NCBI RefSeq assembly: GCF_030499575.1
Contig: NZ_JASTLC010000001.1
Coordinates: 4,488,001 to 4,552,000 of the forward strand
Direction: 5' to 3'
DNA: 64,000 bases
DNA from: Streptomyces sp. DG2A-72
Lineage (GTDB): Bacteria; Actinomycetota; Actinomycetes; Streptomycetales; Streptomycetaceae
Every line of letters starts with the position of its first letter. Position 1 is the first letter of the stretch. Of the stretch, positions 52,267-61,170 are shown piece after piece. The position numbers and the translations under genes are program-made. Under the pieces are notes generated by a model that ran no database searches, was not told the origin of the DNA, and saw only the letters and a list, made by a program, of their open reading frames with translations.

Positions 52267-53082
52267 CCGTACGACCCCCGCCGGACCGTCCACCACCACA
52301 TCCGCCCGTTCCCTCAGCTCGGTCACCTCGTCGCTGCCGCTGCACACCAGCAGTCCGGGGGTGCCGTCGGAGCGGAGCTCGTCGATGGCGGCGTACGCGG
52401 GAAGGTCGCCGAGGTCGTCGCCGGCGTAGAGGACGGACTCGGCGCCGATTTCGCGAGCGTGGTCAGTCAGGGCCGCACCCTTGTCCATGCCCGGTGGGCG
52501 TAGTTCGAGGACCAGGCGACCGGGCTCGACGATCAGGCCGTGGCGAGTGGCGAGGTCGGCGAGCGGCTCGCGGAGGGCCTCGAAGGTGGCCTGGGGATCA
52601 TCGGCACGACGCGTGTGCACGGCTACGGCCCGGCCGCCCTTCTCCTCGATCCAGGCATTGGTCCCGTCCAGGAGCGTCGGCAGCTGCGCGCGGACGGCGG
52701 CGACTCCGGGGTGCGGCGGCGGGGCGGTGACGGTGTCGGTGACGGCGTCCCAGCGCTCGGCGCCGTAGTGGCCGAGGACCACGAGATGTTCCAGGCCGGG
52801 AACACCGGAGAAGCCGCCGTGCCGGACGGCGACCTCCGCCGGACGCCCGGTGATCACCGCTACGGCAGCCACCTTCGGCGCCAGCGCGGCCAACGCCGGC
52901 ACCGCGCCCGGATGCGCCCGCGCCCGCTCCGGATCCGCCACGATCGGCGCGAGCGTCCCATCGAAGTCGAGGGCGATCACCGCCCTGCCGGGCCGCTGGA
53001 GGATGGCGGCGAGCCCGGCCCGGCCGAGCTGGGTGACGGGGGTCGGCAAGGGTTCGTCTGTAGAGTCCACGGGGCTGCCCAT
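52234..53082 (-). CDS. otsB: Trehalose-6-phosphate phosphatase OtsB
   Basis: 282 residues. A HAD phosphatase of the trehalose type: ALDFDGTLAPIVADPERA (nucleophile), VAVITGRPAE, GLEHLVVLGHYGAERW, NAWIEEKGGRAVAVHTRR (cap), LELRPPGMDKGAAL (Lys) and VLYAGDDLGDLPAYAAI (acidic pair). It removes phosphate from trehalose-6-P made by OtsA. Transcribed towards otsA; upstream is a copy of the hairpin repeat. Confidence 0.95.
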   Translation of the reverse strand: MGSPVDSTDEPLPTPVTQLGRAGLAAILQRPGRAVIALDFDGTLAPIVADPERARAHPGAVPALAALAPKVAAVAVITGRPAEVAVRHGGFSGVPGLEHLVVLGHYGAERWDAVTDTVTAPPPHPGVAAVRAQLPTLLDGTNAWIEEKGGRAVAVHTRRADDPQATFEALREPLADLATRHGLIVEPGRLVLELRPPGMDKGAALTDHAREIGAESVLYAGDDLGDLPAYAAIDELRSDGTPGLLVCSGSDEVTELRERADVVVDGPAGVVRLLAELAARIG

Positions 53083-53111
53083 AGGTCGACCATATCCACG
53101 CAGGCCGGGTC

Positions 53112-53166
53112 AGCGCCCCGTCAGGGGCGCGGGGAACTGCGCGACCAGCCACGACGCCGCCGCAGC
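53112..53166 (+). repeat. Dispersed intergenic hairpin repeat, copy G
   Basis: GCGCCCCGTCAGGGGCGC, GGGGAACTGCGCGACCAGCC, ACGACGCCGCCGCAGCC. Between otsB and the DUF3263 gene. Confidence 0.78.
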
Positions 53167-53202
53167 CAAAAGACGACACACCCCGGCACTACCAGCGGAG
53201 CG

Positions 53203-53430
53203 TCAGCGTTCCGCGCGCCGCGCTTCCCTGACCCTTCTCAGCCTGTTCACCGTCACCGGGTCGTGCGCAAGTGCCCTCGGGTCGTCCAGCAGAGCATTCA
53301 GCAGCTGGAAATACCGCACCGGCGCCAACCCCAGCTCCTCCCGTATCGCCCGCTCCTTCGCGCCCGGCCCCGGAAAGCCCCGTCGTTCGAGCGCGAGGAT
53401 GTCCTGCTCCCTGCGGCCCAGCTGCTCCAT
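53203..53430 (-). CDS. DUF3263 protein
   Basis: 75 residues from ATG 53430 (MEQLGRREQDILALERRGF). The family pattern is GPGAKERAIREELGLAPVRYFQLLNALLDDP, then VTVNRLRRVREARR. A small, basic, helical protein resembling an HTH and probably nucleic-acid binding. Widespread in actinobacteria, function unknown. Confidence 0.92.
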   Translation of the reverse strand: MEQLGRREQDILALERRGFPGPGAKERAIREELGLAPVRYFQLLNALLDDPRALAHDPVTVNRLRRVREARRAER

Positions 53431-53471
53431 GCCCCGCACGCTATCCCCCGCCACTGACAGCGCGCCCGCAG

Positions 53472-54740
53472 TCACTCGGCACTCGCGGCCGAAACCGCCG
53501 TCGCCTGCAGCTGCTTCAGCACCGCCGACGGATTGCCGCCGGAGGCCACGGCCTGCCCGATCCGCTTCTTGACGGCCACGCTGACCTCGGCCCAGGACGT
53601 CTTGCCGACCGGATACAGCTCGGAGAGCGGCAACTCGTCCAGGAACGGCTTGAGATCGGCGTCCTGCTTCGCCTCCGACATCGTCGCGGACGCGTCCCGC
53701 GTGACCGGCAGCAGGTCGTACTCACGCGAGAAGTCCAGCACGTTCTTCTCGTCGTACACGAAGTCGAGGAAGTCTCCGACCTCGTCGGCGTGCCCGTTCT
53801 TCTCGAACGCCGTCATCCAGTCGGCGACCCCCATCGTGGCGTCGCTCTCACCGTCGACGCCGGGCATCGGCACCATGCCGAACTTCACGCCCTTCTTCGC
53901 GGCGATCTTCATCAGCGAGGGGTGCCCGTTGAGCATGCCGACGTCCCCCTTGGCGAACGCGGCGAACGCGGCGGCGCGGTTCAGCTCGCCCGGCGCTATG
54001 GGCCCGGTCAGGCCCTTGCCGACGAGTTCGTCCTTGAGCCAGGTGAAGGTGTCGACGTTCTGCGCGGAGTCGATGCCGTAGGTGCCGTAGCCGTCGGTGT
54101 AGCCGCCCCCGCCGCTGAGCAGCCACTGCATCGTCTCGGCCTGTGCCTCCTCCGGCCCCAGCGGCAGGGCGTACGGGTACTTCACCCCGTCCGCCTTCAG
54201 CGCCGCGGCGTCGGCGGCGAGCTGGTCCCAGGTGGTCGGCGGGGTGAGGCCGGCCTTCTTGAAGAGGTCCTTGTTGTAGAACAGCAGCCGGGTGGAGGCG
54301 GCGAAGGGCATGCCGTACTGCACCCCGTTCACCTGCCCCGCCTTCGCGAGCTGGGAGGCGAAGCCGGCCTGGGTGGTGATGGAGAGCAGGTCGTCGGCGC
54401 GGTAGAGCAGGCCCTTGTCCGCGTAGTCGGCGTACGCACCGATCTGCGCCATGTCCGGGGCTTTGCCGGCGTCGACCAGCTCCTTGACCTTGCGGTCGAC
54501 GTCGTTCCAGGAGTAGACGCTGACCTCGATCTTCACCCCGGGGTGGTCGGCCTCGTACGCGTCGACCAGCTTGCCCCAGTACTTCTCGGAGCTGTTGGCC
54601 GCGCTGTCGCCGTAGTCGGCCGCGACCAGCTTCAGGGTCACCTCGTCCGCGTCACCGCCGAGGCCGCAGCCGCCGAGCACCGCCGTCATGCCCAGAGCGG
54701 ACACCACCGCGATCGCCCCTGTCCTCTTCCGCCCCTGCAC
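53472..54740 (-). CDS. ABC-type sugar-binding lipoprotein
   Basis: 422 residues from GTG 54740, with GGAGAGCT upstream. Lipobox VLGGC at about residue 25. Family-1 solute-binding protein: VTLKLVAADYGDS, AYEADHPGVKIEVSVYSWNDVDRKV, PDMAQIGAYADYADKGLL, YGMPFAASTRLLFYNKDLFKKAGL, PPTTWDQLAADAAAL, then MGVADWMTAFEKNGHADEV. No permease or ATPase genes adjoin it. It is divergent from nagK across tandem DasR-type sites, so it most likely binds GlcNAc, chitobiose or a related amino sugar and uses a shared permease. Confidence 0.93.
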   Translation of the reverse strand: MQGRKRTGAIAVVSALGMTAVLGGCGLGGDADEVTLKLVAADYGDSAANSSEKYWGKLVDAYEADHPGVKIEVSVYSWNDVDRKVKELVDAGKAPDMAQIGAYADYADKGLLYRADDLLSITTQAGFASQLAKAGQVNGVQYGMPFAASTRLLFYNKDLFKKAGLTPPTTWDQLAADAAALKADGVKYPYALPLGPEEAQAETMQWLLSGGGGYTDGYGTYGIDSAQNVDTFTWLKDELVGKGLTGPIAPGELNRAAAFAAFAKGDVGMLNGHPSLMKIAAKKGVKFGMVPMPGVDGESDATMGVADWMTAFEKNGHADEVGDFLDFVYDEKNVLDFSREYDLLPVTRDASATMSEAKQDADLKPFLDELPLSELYPVGKTSWAEVSVAVKKRIGQAVASGGNPSAVLKQLQATAVSAASAE

Positions 54741-54804
54741 AGCTCTCCTGCCCCACCATCGCGATCGCGCATCACCATCGCGAAAACTTTCGAAAACGTA
54801 GCCA

Positions 54805-54838
54805 TAAGGTCTACACCACGCGAGTGGACTAGACCTCT
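54805..54838. promoter_or_regulatory. Tandem DasR-type operators (dre)
   Basis: AGTGGACTAGACCTCT (54823-54838) and TAAGGTCTACACCACG (54805-54820) each differ at two positions in the core from the DasR consensus TGGTCTAGACCA. They sit between the divergent sugar-binding-protein and nagK genes, where DasR control is known for this locus in S. coelicolor (from memory). Confidence 0.72.
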
Positions 54839-54865
54839 TGTGGGTCCACGGGCCACACTGTCCCC

Positions 54866-55810
54866 GTGAGACATGTCATCGCCCTCGACGTGGGCGGCAC
54901 CGGGATGAAGGCCGCCCTCGTAGGGGCGAAGGGCGAACTGCTGCACCGGGCCCGCCGCGCCACCGGCCGCGAGCGCGGACCCGGGGCCGTCGTCGAGAGC
55001 ATCCTCGACTTCGCCGCGGAGCTACGCGCGTACGGCGACCAGACCTTCGGCGAGCCCGCGGCCGCCGCCGGAGTCGCCGTCCCCGGCATCGTCGACGAGG
55101 ACCACGGCATCGCCGCCTACTCGGCCAACCTCGGCTGGCGCGACGTACCCCTGCGCGACCTGCTCGCCGCCCGCATCGGCAACGTCCCCGTAGCCCTCGG
55201 CCACGACGTCCGCACCGGCGGCCTCGCCGAGGGCCGCATCGGCGCGGGCCAGGGCACCGACCGCTTCCTCTTCGTCGCCCTCGGCACCGGCATAGCGGGC
55301 GCGATCGGCATCGAGGGCCGCGTGGAGTCGGGCGCGCACGGCTTCGCGGGCGAGATCGGCCACATCGTCGTACGACCGGCAGGGGCCCCCTGTCCCTGCG
55401 GTCAGGTCGGCTGCCTGGAGCGGTACGCGTCGGCGGCGGCGGTGAGCGAAGCCTGGGCGAAGGCTTCCGGGAACCCTGACGCGGACGCGGCGGACTGCGC
55501 GAAGGCGGTCGAGGCGGGCGACCCGAAGGCGCAGGGCGTCTGGCAGCAGGCCATCTCCGCCCTGGCCGACGGCCTGACCACCGCCCTCACCCTGCTGGAC
55601 CCGCGCACACTCATCATCGGTGGCGGCCTGGCCGAAGCGGGGGAAACGTTGTTCACACCGCTGCGGGACGCGGTGAAAGAGCGCATCACTTTCCAGAAGC
55701 TGCCGGCCATCGTCCCCGCGGCCCTGGGCGACACCGCGGGCTGCCTCGGTGCCGGCCTGCTGGCCTGGGACCTCCTCGACACAACTGACCGCACGGAGGT
55801 AACGACCTGA
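54866..55810 (+). CDS. nagK: ROK-family N-acetylglucosamine kinase
   Basis: 314 residues from GTG 54866. ROK sugar kinase: MRHVIALDVGGTGMKAALV (phosphate loop), GVAVPGIVDEDHG, ALGHDVRTGGLAEG with the catalytic Asp, FVALGTGIAGAIG, EIGHIVVRPAGAPCPCGQVGCLERYASA (ROK zinc motif CxCGxxGC) and LIIGGGLAEAG. It phosphorylates GlcNAc to GlcNAc-6-P. The stop overlaps the nagA start as TGATG, and the two form the GlcNAc-to-GlcN6P route under DasR-type control. Confidence 0.92.
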   Translation: MRHVIALDVGGTGMKAALVGAKGELLHRARRATGRERGPGAVVESILDFAAELRAYGDQTFGEPAAAAGVAVPGIVDEDHGIAAYSANLGWRDVPLRDLLAARIGNVPVALGHDVRTGGLAEGRIGAGQGTDRFLFVALGTGIAGAIGIEGRVESGAHGFAGEIGHIVVRPAGAPCPCGQVGCLERYASAAAVSEAWAKASGNPDADAADCAKAVEAGDPKAQGVWQQAISALADGLTTALTLLDPRTLIIGGGLAEAGETLFTPLRDAVKERITFQKLPAIVPAALGDTAGCLGAGLLAWDLLDTTDRTEVTT

Positions 55811-57021
55811 TGGCAACCCCCCCAGGGGCGCGGGGAACTGCGCGACAAGCCCCCACCGGCCCGCAGCCCGCGACGGCGAACGCGCCCCTCATCCTGTCCG
55901 GTGCCAACGTGGTCATGCCGACGGGAACCGCCAAAGACGGCTCAGTGATCGTCGACGGCACCCGAATCGCCGCAACCGCCCCGGAAAACGCCCAGGTCAT
56001 CGACGTAACCGACCACTGGCTGGTACCGGGATTCGTAGACATCCACAACCACGGCGGCGGTGGAGCTTCGTTCACTTCAGGCACGCCAGACGACGTAGTC
56101 ACCGGCATCCACACCCACCGCCTGCACGGCACCACCACCCTCGTCGCCTCCACCGTCACCGGCGACATGGACTTCCTGGTCCAGCGCGCGGGCCTGCTCA
56201 GCGAACTCGCCGAGCAGGGCGACGTCGCCGGCATCCACTTCGAGGGCCCGTTCATCTCACCGTGCCGCAAGGGCGCGCACTCCGAGGAACTGCTGCGGGA
56301 CCCGGACCCCGCGGAGGTCCGCAAACTGATCGACGCGGCGCGCGGCAAGGCGAAGATGGTCACGCTCGCGACCGAACTCCCGGGCGGCATCGACTCCGTG
56401 AGACTCCTCGCCGAGCACGGCGTCATCGCGGCGATCGGCCACACGGACGCGACGTACGAGCAGACGGTGGAGGCGATCGAGGCGGGCGCGACGGTCGCCA
56501 CGCACCTCTTCAACGCGATGCCGACGCTGGGACACAGGTCGCCGGGCCCGATCGCCGCCCTCCTCGAGGACGACCGCATCACCGTCGAGCTGATCAACGA
56601 CGGCACGCACCTCCACCCCGCCTCCCTCCAACTCGCCTTCCACCACGCGGGAGCGAGCCGCGTGGCGTTCATCACCGACGCGATGGACGCGGCCGGTTTC
56701 GGCGACGGCCGCTACATGCTCGGCCCGCTGGAGGTCGAGGTCAGCGAGGGCGTCGCCCGCCTGGTGGAGGGCGGCTCGATCGCGGGCTCCACCCTCACCC
56801 TGGACCGCGCCTTCAAGCGCGCGGTGACGATCGACCGCCTCCCGGTCGAGGACACGGTCACGGCCCTGTCCGCCAACCCGGCCAAGCTGCTGGGGATGTA
56901 CGACACGATCGGCTCCCTGGAGCCGGGCAAGTACGCGGACCTGGTGATCCTCGACACCGACTTCAACCTGAAGGGCGTCATGCGCCGGGGTGAATGGGTG
57001 GTGAATCCCCAACTGGGCTGA
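55810..57021 (+). CDS. nagA: N-acetylglucosamine-6-phosphate deacetylase
   Basis: 403 residues from ATG 55810 (TGATG overlap with nagK). An amidohydrolase TIM barrel: LVPGFVDIHNHGGGGASF, FEGPFISPCRKGAH (metal Glu), AIGHTDATYEQTVEAIEAG, HLFNAMPTLGHRSPG, ELINDGTHLHP, FITDAMDAAGFGDGRYMLG (catalytic Asp), NPAKLLGMYDTIGSLEPGKYADLVILD. It gives glucosamine-6-P and acetate. The first about 20 residues (TPPGARGTARQAPTGPQP) are encoded by an inserted copy of the dispersed hairpin repeat, leaving the frame and coupling intact. Confidence 0.95.
   Translation: MATPPGARGTARQAPTGPQPATANAPLILSGANVVMPTGTAKDGSVIVDGTRIAATAPENAQVIDVTDHWLVPGFVDIHNHGGGGASFTSGTPDDVVTGIHTHRLHGTTTLVASTVTGDMDFLVQRAGLLSELAEQGDVAGIHFEGPFISPCRKGAHSEELLRDPDPAEVRKLIDAARGKAKMVTLATELPGGIDSVRLLAEHGVIAAIGHTDATYEQTVEAIEAGATVATHLFNAMPTLGHRSPGPIAALLEDDRITVELINDGTHLHPASLQLAFHHAGASRVAFITDAMDAAGFGDGRYMLGPLEVEVSEGVARLVEGGSIAGSTLTLDRAFKRAVTIDRLPVEDTVTALSANPAKLLGMYDTIGSLEPGKYADLVILDTDFNLKGVMRRGEWVVNPQLG
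55816..55867 (+). repeat. Dispersed repeat, copy H, inside the nagA start
   Basis: CCCCCCAGGGGCG, GGGGAACTGCGCGACAAGCC, CCCACCGGCCCGCAG: same block as copies E-G. It begins two codons after the nagA ATG and is translated. Confidence 0.82.
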
Positions 57022-57152
57022 TCCGTCCGGCAGTCAGCGAGGCGGTGGCCGACCCGGGACTGGGCTCGGCGGCCGTCTCTTTGGCATGATCTGACATCCG
57101 GACAGACAGACGGCGAGCGCATTCCGCATTTCATCGGGGGAGGTCGGCCCAG

Positions 57153-58082
57153 GTGATCCTCACGGTCACGCTGAACACCGCTCTCGACATCACCTATCGC
57201 GTACGGGCGCTACGGCCGCACACCACGCACCGGGTGACCGAGGTGACCGAACGCCCGGGAGGCAAAGGCCTGAACGTCGCCCGCGTACTCGCCGCCCTCG
57301 GCCACGAGGTGACGGTCACCGGCTTCACGGGCGGCGCGACGGGCCGCGTCATCCAGGACCAACTCACCACCACACCAGGCCTGGTGGACGCCCTCGTCCC
57401 GGTCGCCGGCCCGACCCGCCGCACGATAGCCGTCGTGGACGAACAGACCGGCGACACGACCCAGCTCAACGAACCCGGCCCGGTCATCACCCCCGCCGAG
57501 TGGTCCGCCTTCCAGGAGGCATACGAGGATCTGCTCCCGTCGGCATCGGCGGTCGCCCTGTGCGGGAGCCTGCCGCCGGGCGTACCGGTGGGCGCGTACG
57601 CGGGACTGATCCGGGACGCGAGGGCGGCGGGTGTCCCGGTCCTCCTCGACACCAGCGGCGAACCGCTCCGCCGCGGAGTCGCCGCCCGCCCCGACCTCAT
57701 CAAGCCCAACGCCGACGAACTCGCCGAGCTCACCGGCTCCCACGAGCCCTTCCGCGCCACCCAGGACGCCCGCCGCCGCGGCGCCCACGCGGTCGTCGCG
57801 TCACTGGGCCCCGAGGGACTGCTCGCGGTGACCCCACAGGGCCGCTGGCGCGCAGCCCCACCCACCCCGGTGCACGGCAACCCGACCGGCGCGGGCGACT
57901 CCGCGGTCGCGGGCCTGCTGTCGGGCCTCGTCGAGCGCCTGCCGTGGCCGGACCGACTGGCCCGAGCGATCGCCCTGTCGGCGGCGACCGTACTGGCGCC
58001 GGCGGCGGGCGAGTTCGACCGAAGGGCGTACGAGGAGCTGGTGGGACGGGTGGCGGTGACCGGGGAAGTCAGCGCTGCCTGA
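57153..58082 (+). CDS. PfkB-family 1-phosphofructokinase-type kinase
   Basis: 309 residues from GTG 57153 with GGGGGAGG upstream. PfkB/ribokinase fold: VTLNTALDITYRV, RPGGKGLNVARVLAALGHEV, TQLNEPGPVITPAEW, LCGSLPPGVPVG, LLDTSGEPLRRGV, IKPNADELAELTG, and the catalytic HGNPTGAGDSAVAGLL with its GAGD anion hole. The N-terminal pattern is that of 1-phosphofructokinase / tagatose-6-phosphate kinase. Downstream of nagA with a 131-bp gap, so it may take part in amino-sugar or hexose-phosphate metabolism. Confidence 0.9.
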   Translation: MILTVTLNTALDITYRVRALRPHTTHRVTEVTERPGGKGLNVARVLAALGHEVTVTGFTGGATGRVIQDQLTTTPGLVDALVPVAGPTRRTIAVVDEQTGDTTQLNEPGPVITPAEWSAFQEAYEDLLPSASAVALCGSLPPGVPVGAYAGLIRDARAAGVPVLLDTSGEPLRRGVAARPDLIKPNADELAELTGSHEPFRATQDARRRGAHAVVASLGPEGLLAVTPQGRWRAAPPTPVHGNPTGAGDSAVAGLLSGLVERLPWPDRLARAIALSAATVLAPAAGEFDRRAYEELVGRVAVTGEVSAA

Positions 58083-58085
58083 CGA

Positions 58086-59060
58086 TCAGGAGTCGACCCA
58101 GCCCTTCACCAGCCACACCTGGTCGAGGAGGGCGTCACACTGGTTGCCCTGCTCGCAGGAGATCTTGATGGTGTTGGTGCCCTTGTTGAGCTGGACGTAG
58201 TTGTAGGTCTTCGTCCAGCCCTTCTCGAAGTCGCCCTCTGGAGCACGTGCCCAGTTCTTCAGTTCGACGCCCGTGGTCGAGGGCGTGCCGTTGACCGTGA
58301 GGGTGGCGCTCTGGTCCTTGCCCGGGACGCTGTAGCCCGTGTACAGGGTGTACTTGCCGGACTTCGGGATGCCGTTGACGGTCCACGTGACCGAGGCGCC
58401 GACCGTGTTGAAGCCACTGACGTAGACGCCGCCGTCGGCCTGGGCGCCCTTGACGTCCGAGGCCGTGGCCGCTCCGCCGCCCAGTTGCAAAGCCTTGGCG
58501 TCGATCGTCGGCAGTTCCGCCTCACTGCCGGCGTCGCCGCTCGCCGACTGGCTCGGCTCCGCGCTCTGCTCGGCGGACGGCGTGCTGGACGCCCCGCCGC
58601 CGTCGGCCTTGTCGTCGCCGTTGCCGTTCATCATCGCCAGGCTGATCCCGATCACGACCGCGGCGACCACCGCGACCGCACCGATCAACAGCCCCTTGGT
58701 GTTGGGACCGCGTCCCCGCCCACCGCCGCCATCGCTGTACGCCGGCTGCTGCGGAGACGTAGGAGCCCCGCCGCCGGGAAACGTCTCCGGCGCGGCATAG
58801 TGGGCGCTCGGCTGGCCGTGCGCGCCCTGCTGCTGCGGCACGGTCTGGCCGTACTGCGCGGTGGGTGCCGTGGGGACCGATGCCTGCTGGCCGTACTGGC
58901 GCTGGCCGACCGAGCGCGCTCTGTTGACGGAGCCGACGGAGCCGGGGTAGCCGTAACCGCCGGAGGGCGGCTGGGCGCCGTTGGCCTGACCGTCGGCGTA
59001 GAGGTAGCCGAACGGGTCGTCGTCCTCGGGCGTGCTCGCGCCGTTGTTGCCGGGCGTCAT
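58086..59060 (-). CDS. Membrane-anchored protein with C-terminal carbohydrate-binding-like module
   Basis: 324 residues. A Gly/Pro/Gln/Tyr-rich cytoplasmic N-terminus (about 1-120) is followed by one membrane helix (GLLIGAVAVVAAVVIGISLAM), a Ser/Ala/Glu linker outside, and a C-terminal beta-sandwich (about 190-324: ALQLGGGAATASDVKGAQAD, VYVSGFNTVGASVTWTVNGI, YTLYTGYSVPG, YNYVQLNKGTNTIKISCEQGNQCDALLDQVWL) that resembles CBM6/CBM35 modules. It probably binds sugar polymers at the cell surface. It ends 3 bp from the pfkB stop and lies just downstream of cdgB. Confidence 0.85.
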   Translation of the reverse strand: MTPGNNGASTPEDDDPFGYLYADGQANGAQPPSGGYGYPGSVGSVNRARSVGQRQYGQQASVPTAPTAQYGQTVPQQQGAHGQPSAHYAAPETFPGGGAPTSPQQPAYSDGGGGRGRGPNTKGLLIGAVAVVAAVVIGISLAMMNGNGDDKADGGGASSTPSAEQSAEPSQSASGDAGSEAELPTIDAKALQLGGGAATASDVKGAQADGGVYVSGFNTVGASVTWTVNGIPKSGKYTLYTGYSVPGKDQSATLTVNGTPSTTGVELKNWARAPEGDFEKGWTKTYNYVQLNKGTNTIKISCEQGNQCDALLDQVWLVKGWVDS

Positions 59061-59179
59061 CCCTTGGTCTCCTCAACAGGTGCGGTGCGGATGCAGTGCA
59101 TAGGGTCAGAATGGCGAGCCTACCCGCTCCGCGAGGCCCAAACGGGTGACTCCGGTCGCATCAACTCACTGACCTGGGG

Positions 59180-60838
59180 TCATCCCGCACGTCTGTGCTG
59201 TTTGGGACGCGATCGTTTCTCGACGTACATCCGCTCGTCAGCGGACTTCAATACTTCGTCCGCCGTCATCCCGCAGTGTGCCCACCCGATACCGAAGCTG
59301 GCGCCGACGCGCATGGCGCGGCCGTCGACCCGGATCGGCTGGATGATCTCGGCGCGCAGCCGGGCCGCGAGGTCCGCCGCGTCGGCGCGCCCGAGCCCGT
59401 CGGCGAGGACCACGAACTCGTCACCGCCGAGCCGGGCCACCGTGTCGCCGTCGCGGACCCCGCGGGACAGTCGCCTGGCCACCTCGATGAGCACCGCGTC
59501 GCCCGCGTTGTGCCCGAACCGGTCGTTGATCGACTTGAAGCCGTCGAGGTCGCAGAAGAGGACCGCGAGTCCCTTGGTGCCGTCGTCGTGCTCGCCCTCG
59601 GGGGCGACGGTGTGCACGTGGTGGTCGTAGGCGTCGTAGACATCGATGCCGCCGCCCGGGCGGTAGTCGAAGCCGTGGCCGTTGGCGTCGTAGGCGGGAT
59701 GGCCGTAGGCCGCGTCGACGGGTTCGAGGGCGCCGGGGTGGGTGGGGCGCTGGCAGAGGCGGGAGGCGAGCCGGGCACGCAGTTCGGCGGAGTTCGGCAG
59801 GCCGGTGAGGGAGTCGTGGGAGGCGCGGTGGGCGAGCTGGAGCTCGCGGCGCTTGCGTTCCTCGATGTCCTCGACGTGGGTGAGGAGGAAGCGGGGGCCG
59901 TCGGCGGCGTCGGCGACGACGGAGTTGCGGAGGGAGACCCAGACGTACGTCCCGTCGCGGCGTCCGAGCCTGAGTTCCGCCCGGCCGCCCTCCGCCGAGG
60001 TCCGCAGCAGCGTGCCTATGTCCTCGGGGTGGACGAGGTCGGAGAAGGAGTAGCGGCGCATCGCGGAGGCGGGGCGGCCCAGCAGACGGCACAGGGCGTC
60101 GTTGGTCCTGAGGATCCGGCCGTGCTGGTCGCCGCCCATCTCGGCTACGGCCATGCCGGAGGGGGCGTACTCGAAGGCCTGCCGGAAGCTTTCCTCACTC
60201 GCCCGCAGGGCCTGCTGCTCACGTTCGAGCCTGACCAGTGCCCGCTGCATATTCGCGCGTAGACGTGCGTTGCTGATGGCGATGGCGGCCTGAAACGCGT
60301 ACACCTGCAGGGCCTCGCGGCCCCAGGCGCCGGGCCGGCGGCCGTTGCGCGGCCGGTCCACGGAGAGCACGCCGATCAGCTCGCCGCACGCGCCGCCCTG
60401 AATACCCGGCGTGTGCATGGGGGCGAAGAGCCGGTCCGACGGGTGCCACTCGTCCTCGAAGCGGGGCGCGGGCCCGTCGGTGTACCACTGCGGTACGTCG
60501 TCGTCATCGAGGACCCAGCCCTCGGTGTGCGGGATGAAGACCAGGTCGCCCCACTGCTCGCCCATGCTGAGGCGGCGATCCCAGGACTCGCGGGAGCCGA
60601 CACGGCCGGTGATGAGCGCCTCGGCGGCGAGGTTGCCGGCGAACGCGGCGACGACGAGATCGCCGTCCGGCCGGACCAGGTTGACGCATGCCAGCTCATA
60701 GCCGAGGCCGGTCACGACGCCGTCGGCGACGCTCTGCAGCGTGTCCGCAAGGCTGCGTGCCGTGTTCATGTCCGCCATGACCTGGTGCAGCTGTCGCAGG
60801 GTCGCAAGACGGACGTACGGCTCCGACTCGGTCTCCAT
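59180..60838 (-). CDS. cdgB: GAF-PAS-GGDEF diguanylate cyclase, CdgB-like
   Basis: 552 residues, ATG 60838. GAF domain about 25-185, a coiled linker (LVRLEREQQALRASEESF), PAS/PAC about 210-330 (FEYAPSGMAVAEMG, YSFSDLVHPEDIG, ELRLGRRDGTYVWVSL), GGDEF about 345-545. The active site RLGGDEFVVLADG is intact, the RDGD inhibitory site lies five residues before it, and CDLDGFKSINDRFGHNAGD binds the metal. Residues about 365-415 are an unusual His/Tyr/Asp-rich insertion after the first GGDEF helix. It makes cyclic di-GMP, which in Streptomyces controls development via BldD. A Crp-like site lies upstream. Confidence 0.92.
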   Translation of the reverse strand: METESEPYVRLATLRQLHQVMADMNTARSLADTLQSVADGVVTGLGYELACVNLVRPDGDLVVAAFAGNLAAEALITGRVGSRESWDRRLSMGEQWGDLVFIPHTEGWVLDDDDVPQWYTDGPAPRFEDEWHPSDRLFAPMHTPGIQGGACGELIGVLSVDRPRNGRRPGAWGREALQVYAFQAAIAISNARLRANMQRALVRLEREQQALRASEESFRQAFEYAPSGMAVAEMGGDQHGRILRTNDALCRLLGRPASAMRRYSFSDLVHPEDIGTLLRTSAEGGRAELRLGRRDGTYVWVSLRNSVVADAADGPRFLLTHVEDIEERKRRELQLAHRASHDSLTGLPNSAELRARLASRLCQRPTHPGALEPVDAAYGHPAYDANGHGFDYRPGGGIDVYDAYDHHVHTVAPEGEHDDGTKGLAVLFCDLDGFKSINDRFGHNAGDAVLIEVARRLSRGVRDGDTVARLGGDEFVVLADGLGRADAADLAARLRAEIIQPIRVDGRAMRVGASFGIGWAHCGMTADEVLKSADERMYVEKRSRPKQHRRAG

Positions 60839-61170
60839 GCTCGCCCTCCCCCGAGACCTCGCAGCGAATCAAGGGTTCTCTTCGGCGGTTCTTGATCAGT
60901 GGTGCCCTTGCAGCTTCCCGCCACTGAATCACAGCGCGCTGCTCACTCGGTACACAGGGTCAACAATTAACAGCTCTTGTGACTCAAGTCACAGTGCAAC
61001 ATGAACAATTGAGCGGTGTTTCTGCGATTTTCCTGTGCGTTTACCGACCGCAAATTTCGCACCTCTGTGGAGATTGCGTCTCTGGTCGTTTGCGGTCCGT
61101 CCGCGGTCCTAGGACCCGGCTCGGGCTGACGCCCGATGTGCCCGCACCGGCCGGAGACTAGCGTTTCCGC
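60839..61170. promoter_or_regulatory. Divergent promoter region of cdgB and the flavin reductase gene
   Basis: 332 bp with no gene. The middle (60955-61060) is AT-rich for this genome (CAACAATTAACAGC, GAACAATTGAGC) and holds the TGTGA-N6-TCACA palindrome. Further promoter elements for both genes are expected here, and BldD sites would be expected from the known biology of cdgB. Confidence 0.6.
60978..60993. promoter_or_regulatory. Crp-like palindrome upstream of cdgB
   Basis: TGTGACTCAAGTCACA, perfectly palindromic in its 7-bp arms. It matches the Crp consensus TGTGA-N6-TCACA and the Streptomyces form GTG-N6-GNCAC. It lies 140 bp before cdgB and 178 bp before the flavin reductase gene. Confidence 0.6.

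Noticed and set aside
60978..60993. Clean BldD box at the cdgB promoter
   Set aside because: The arms resemble BldD half-sites but the centre is one base short of the recalled consensus; called Crp-like, with BldD left as an alternative.
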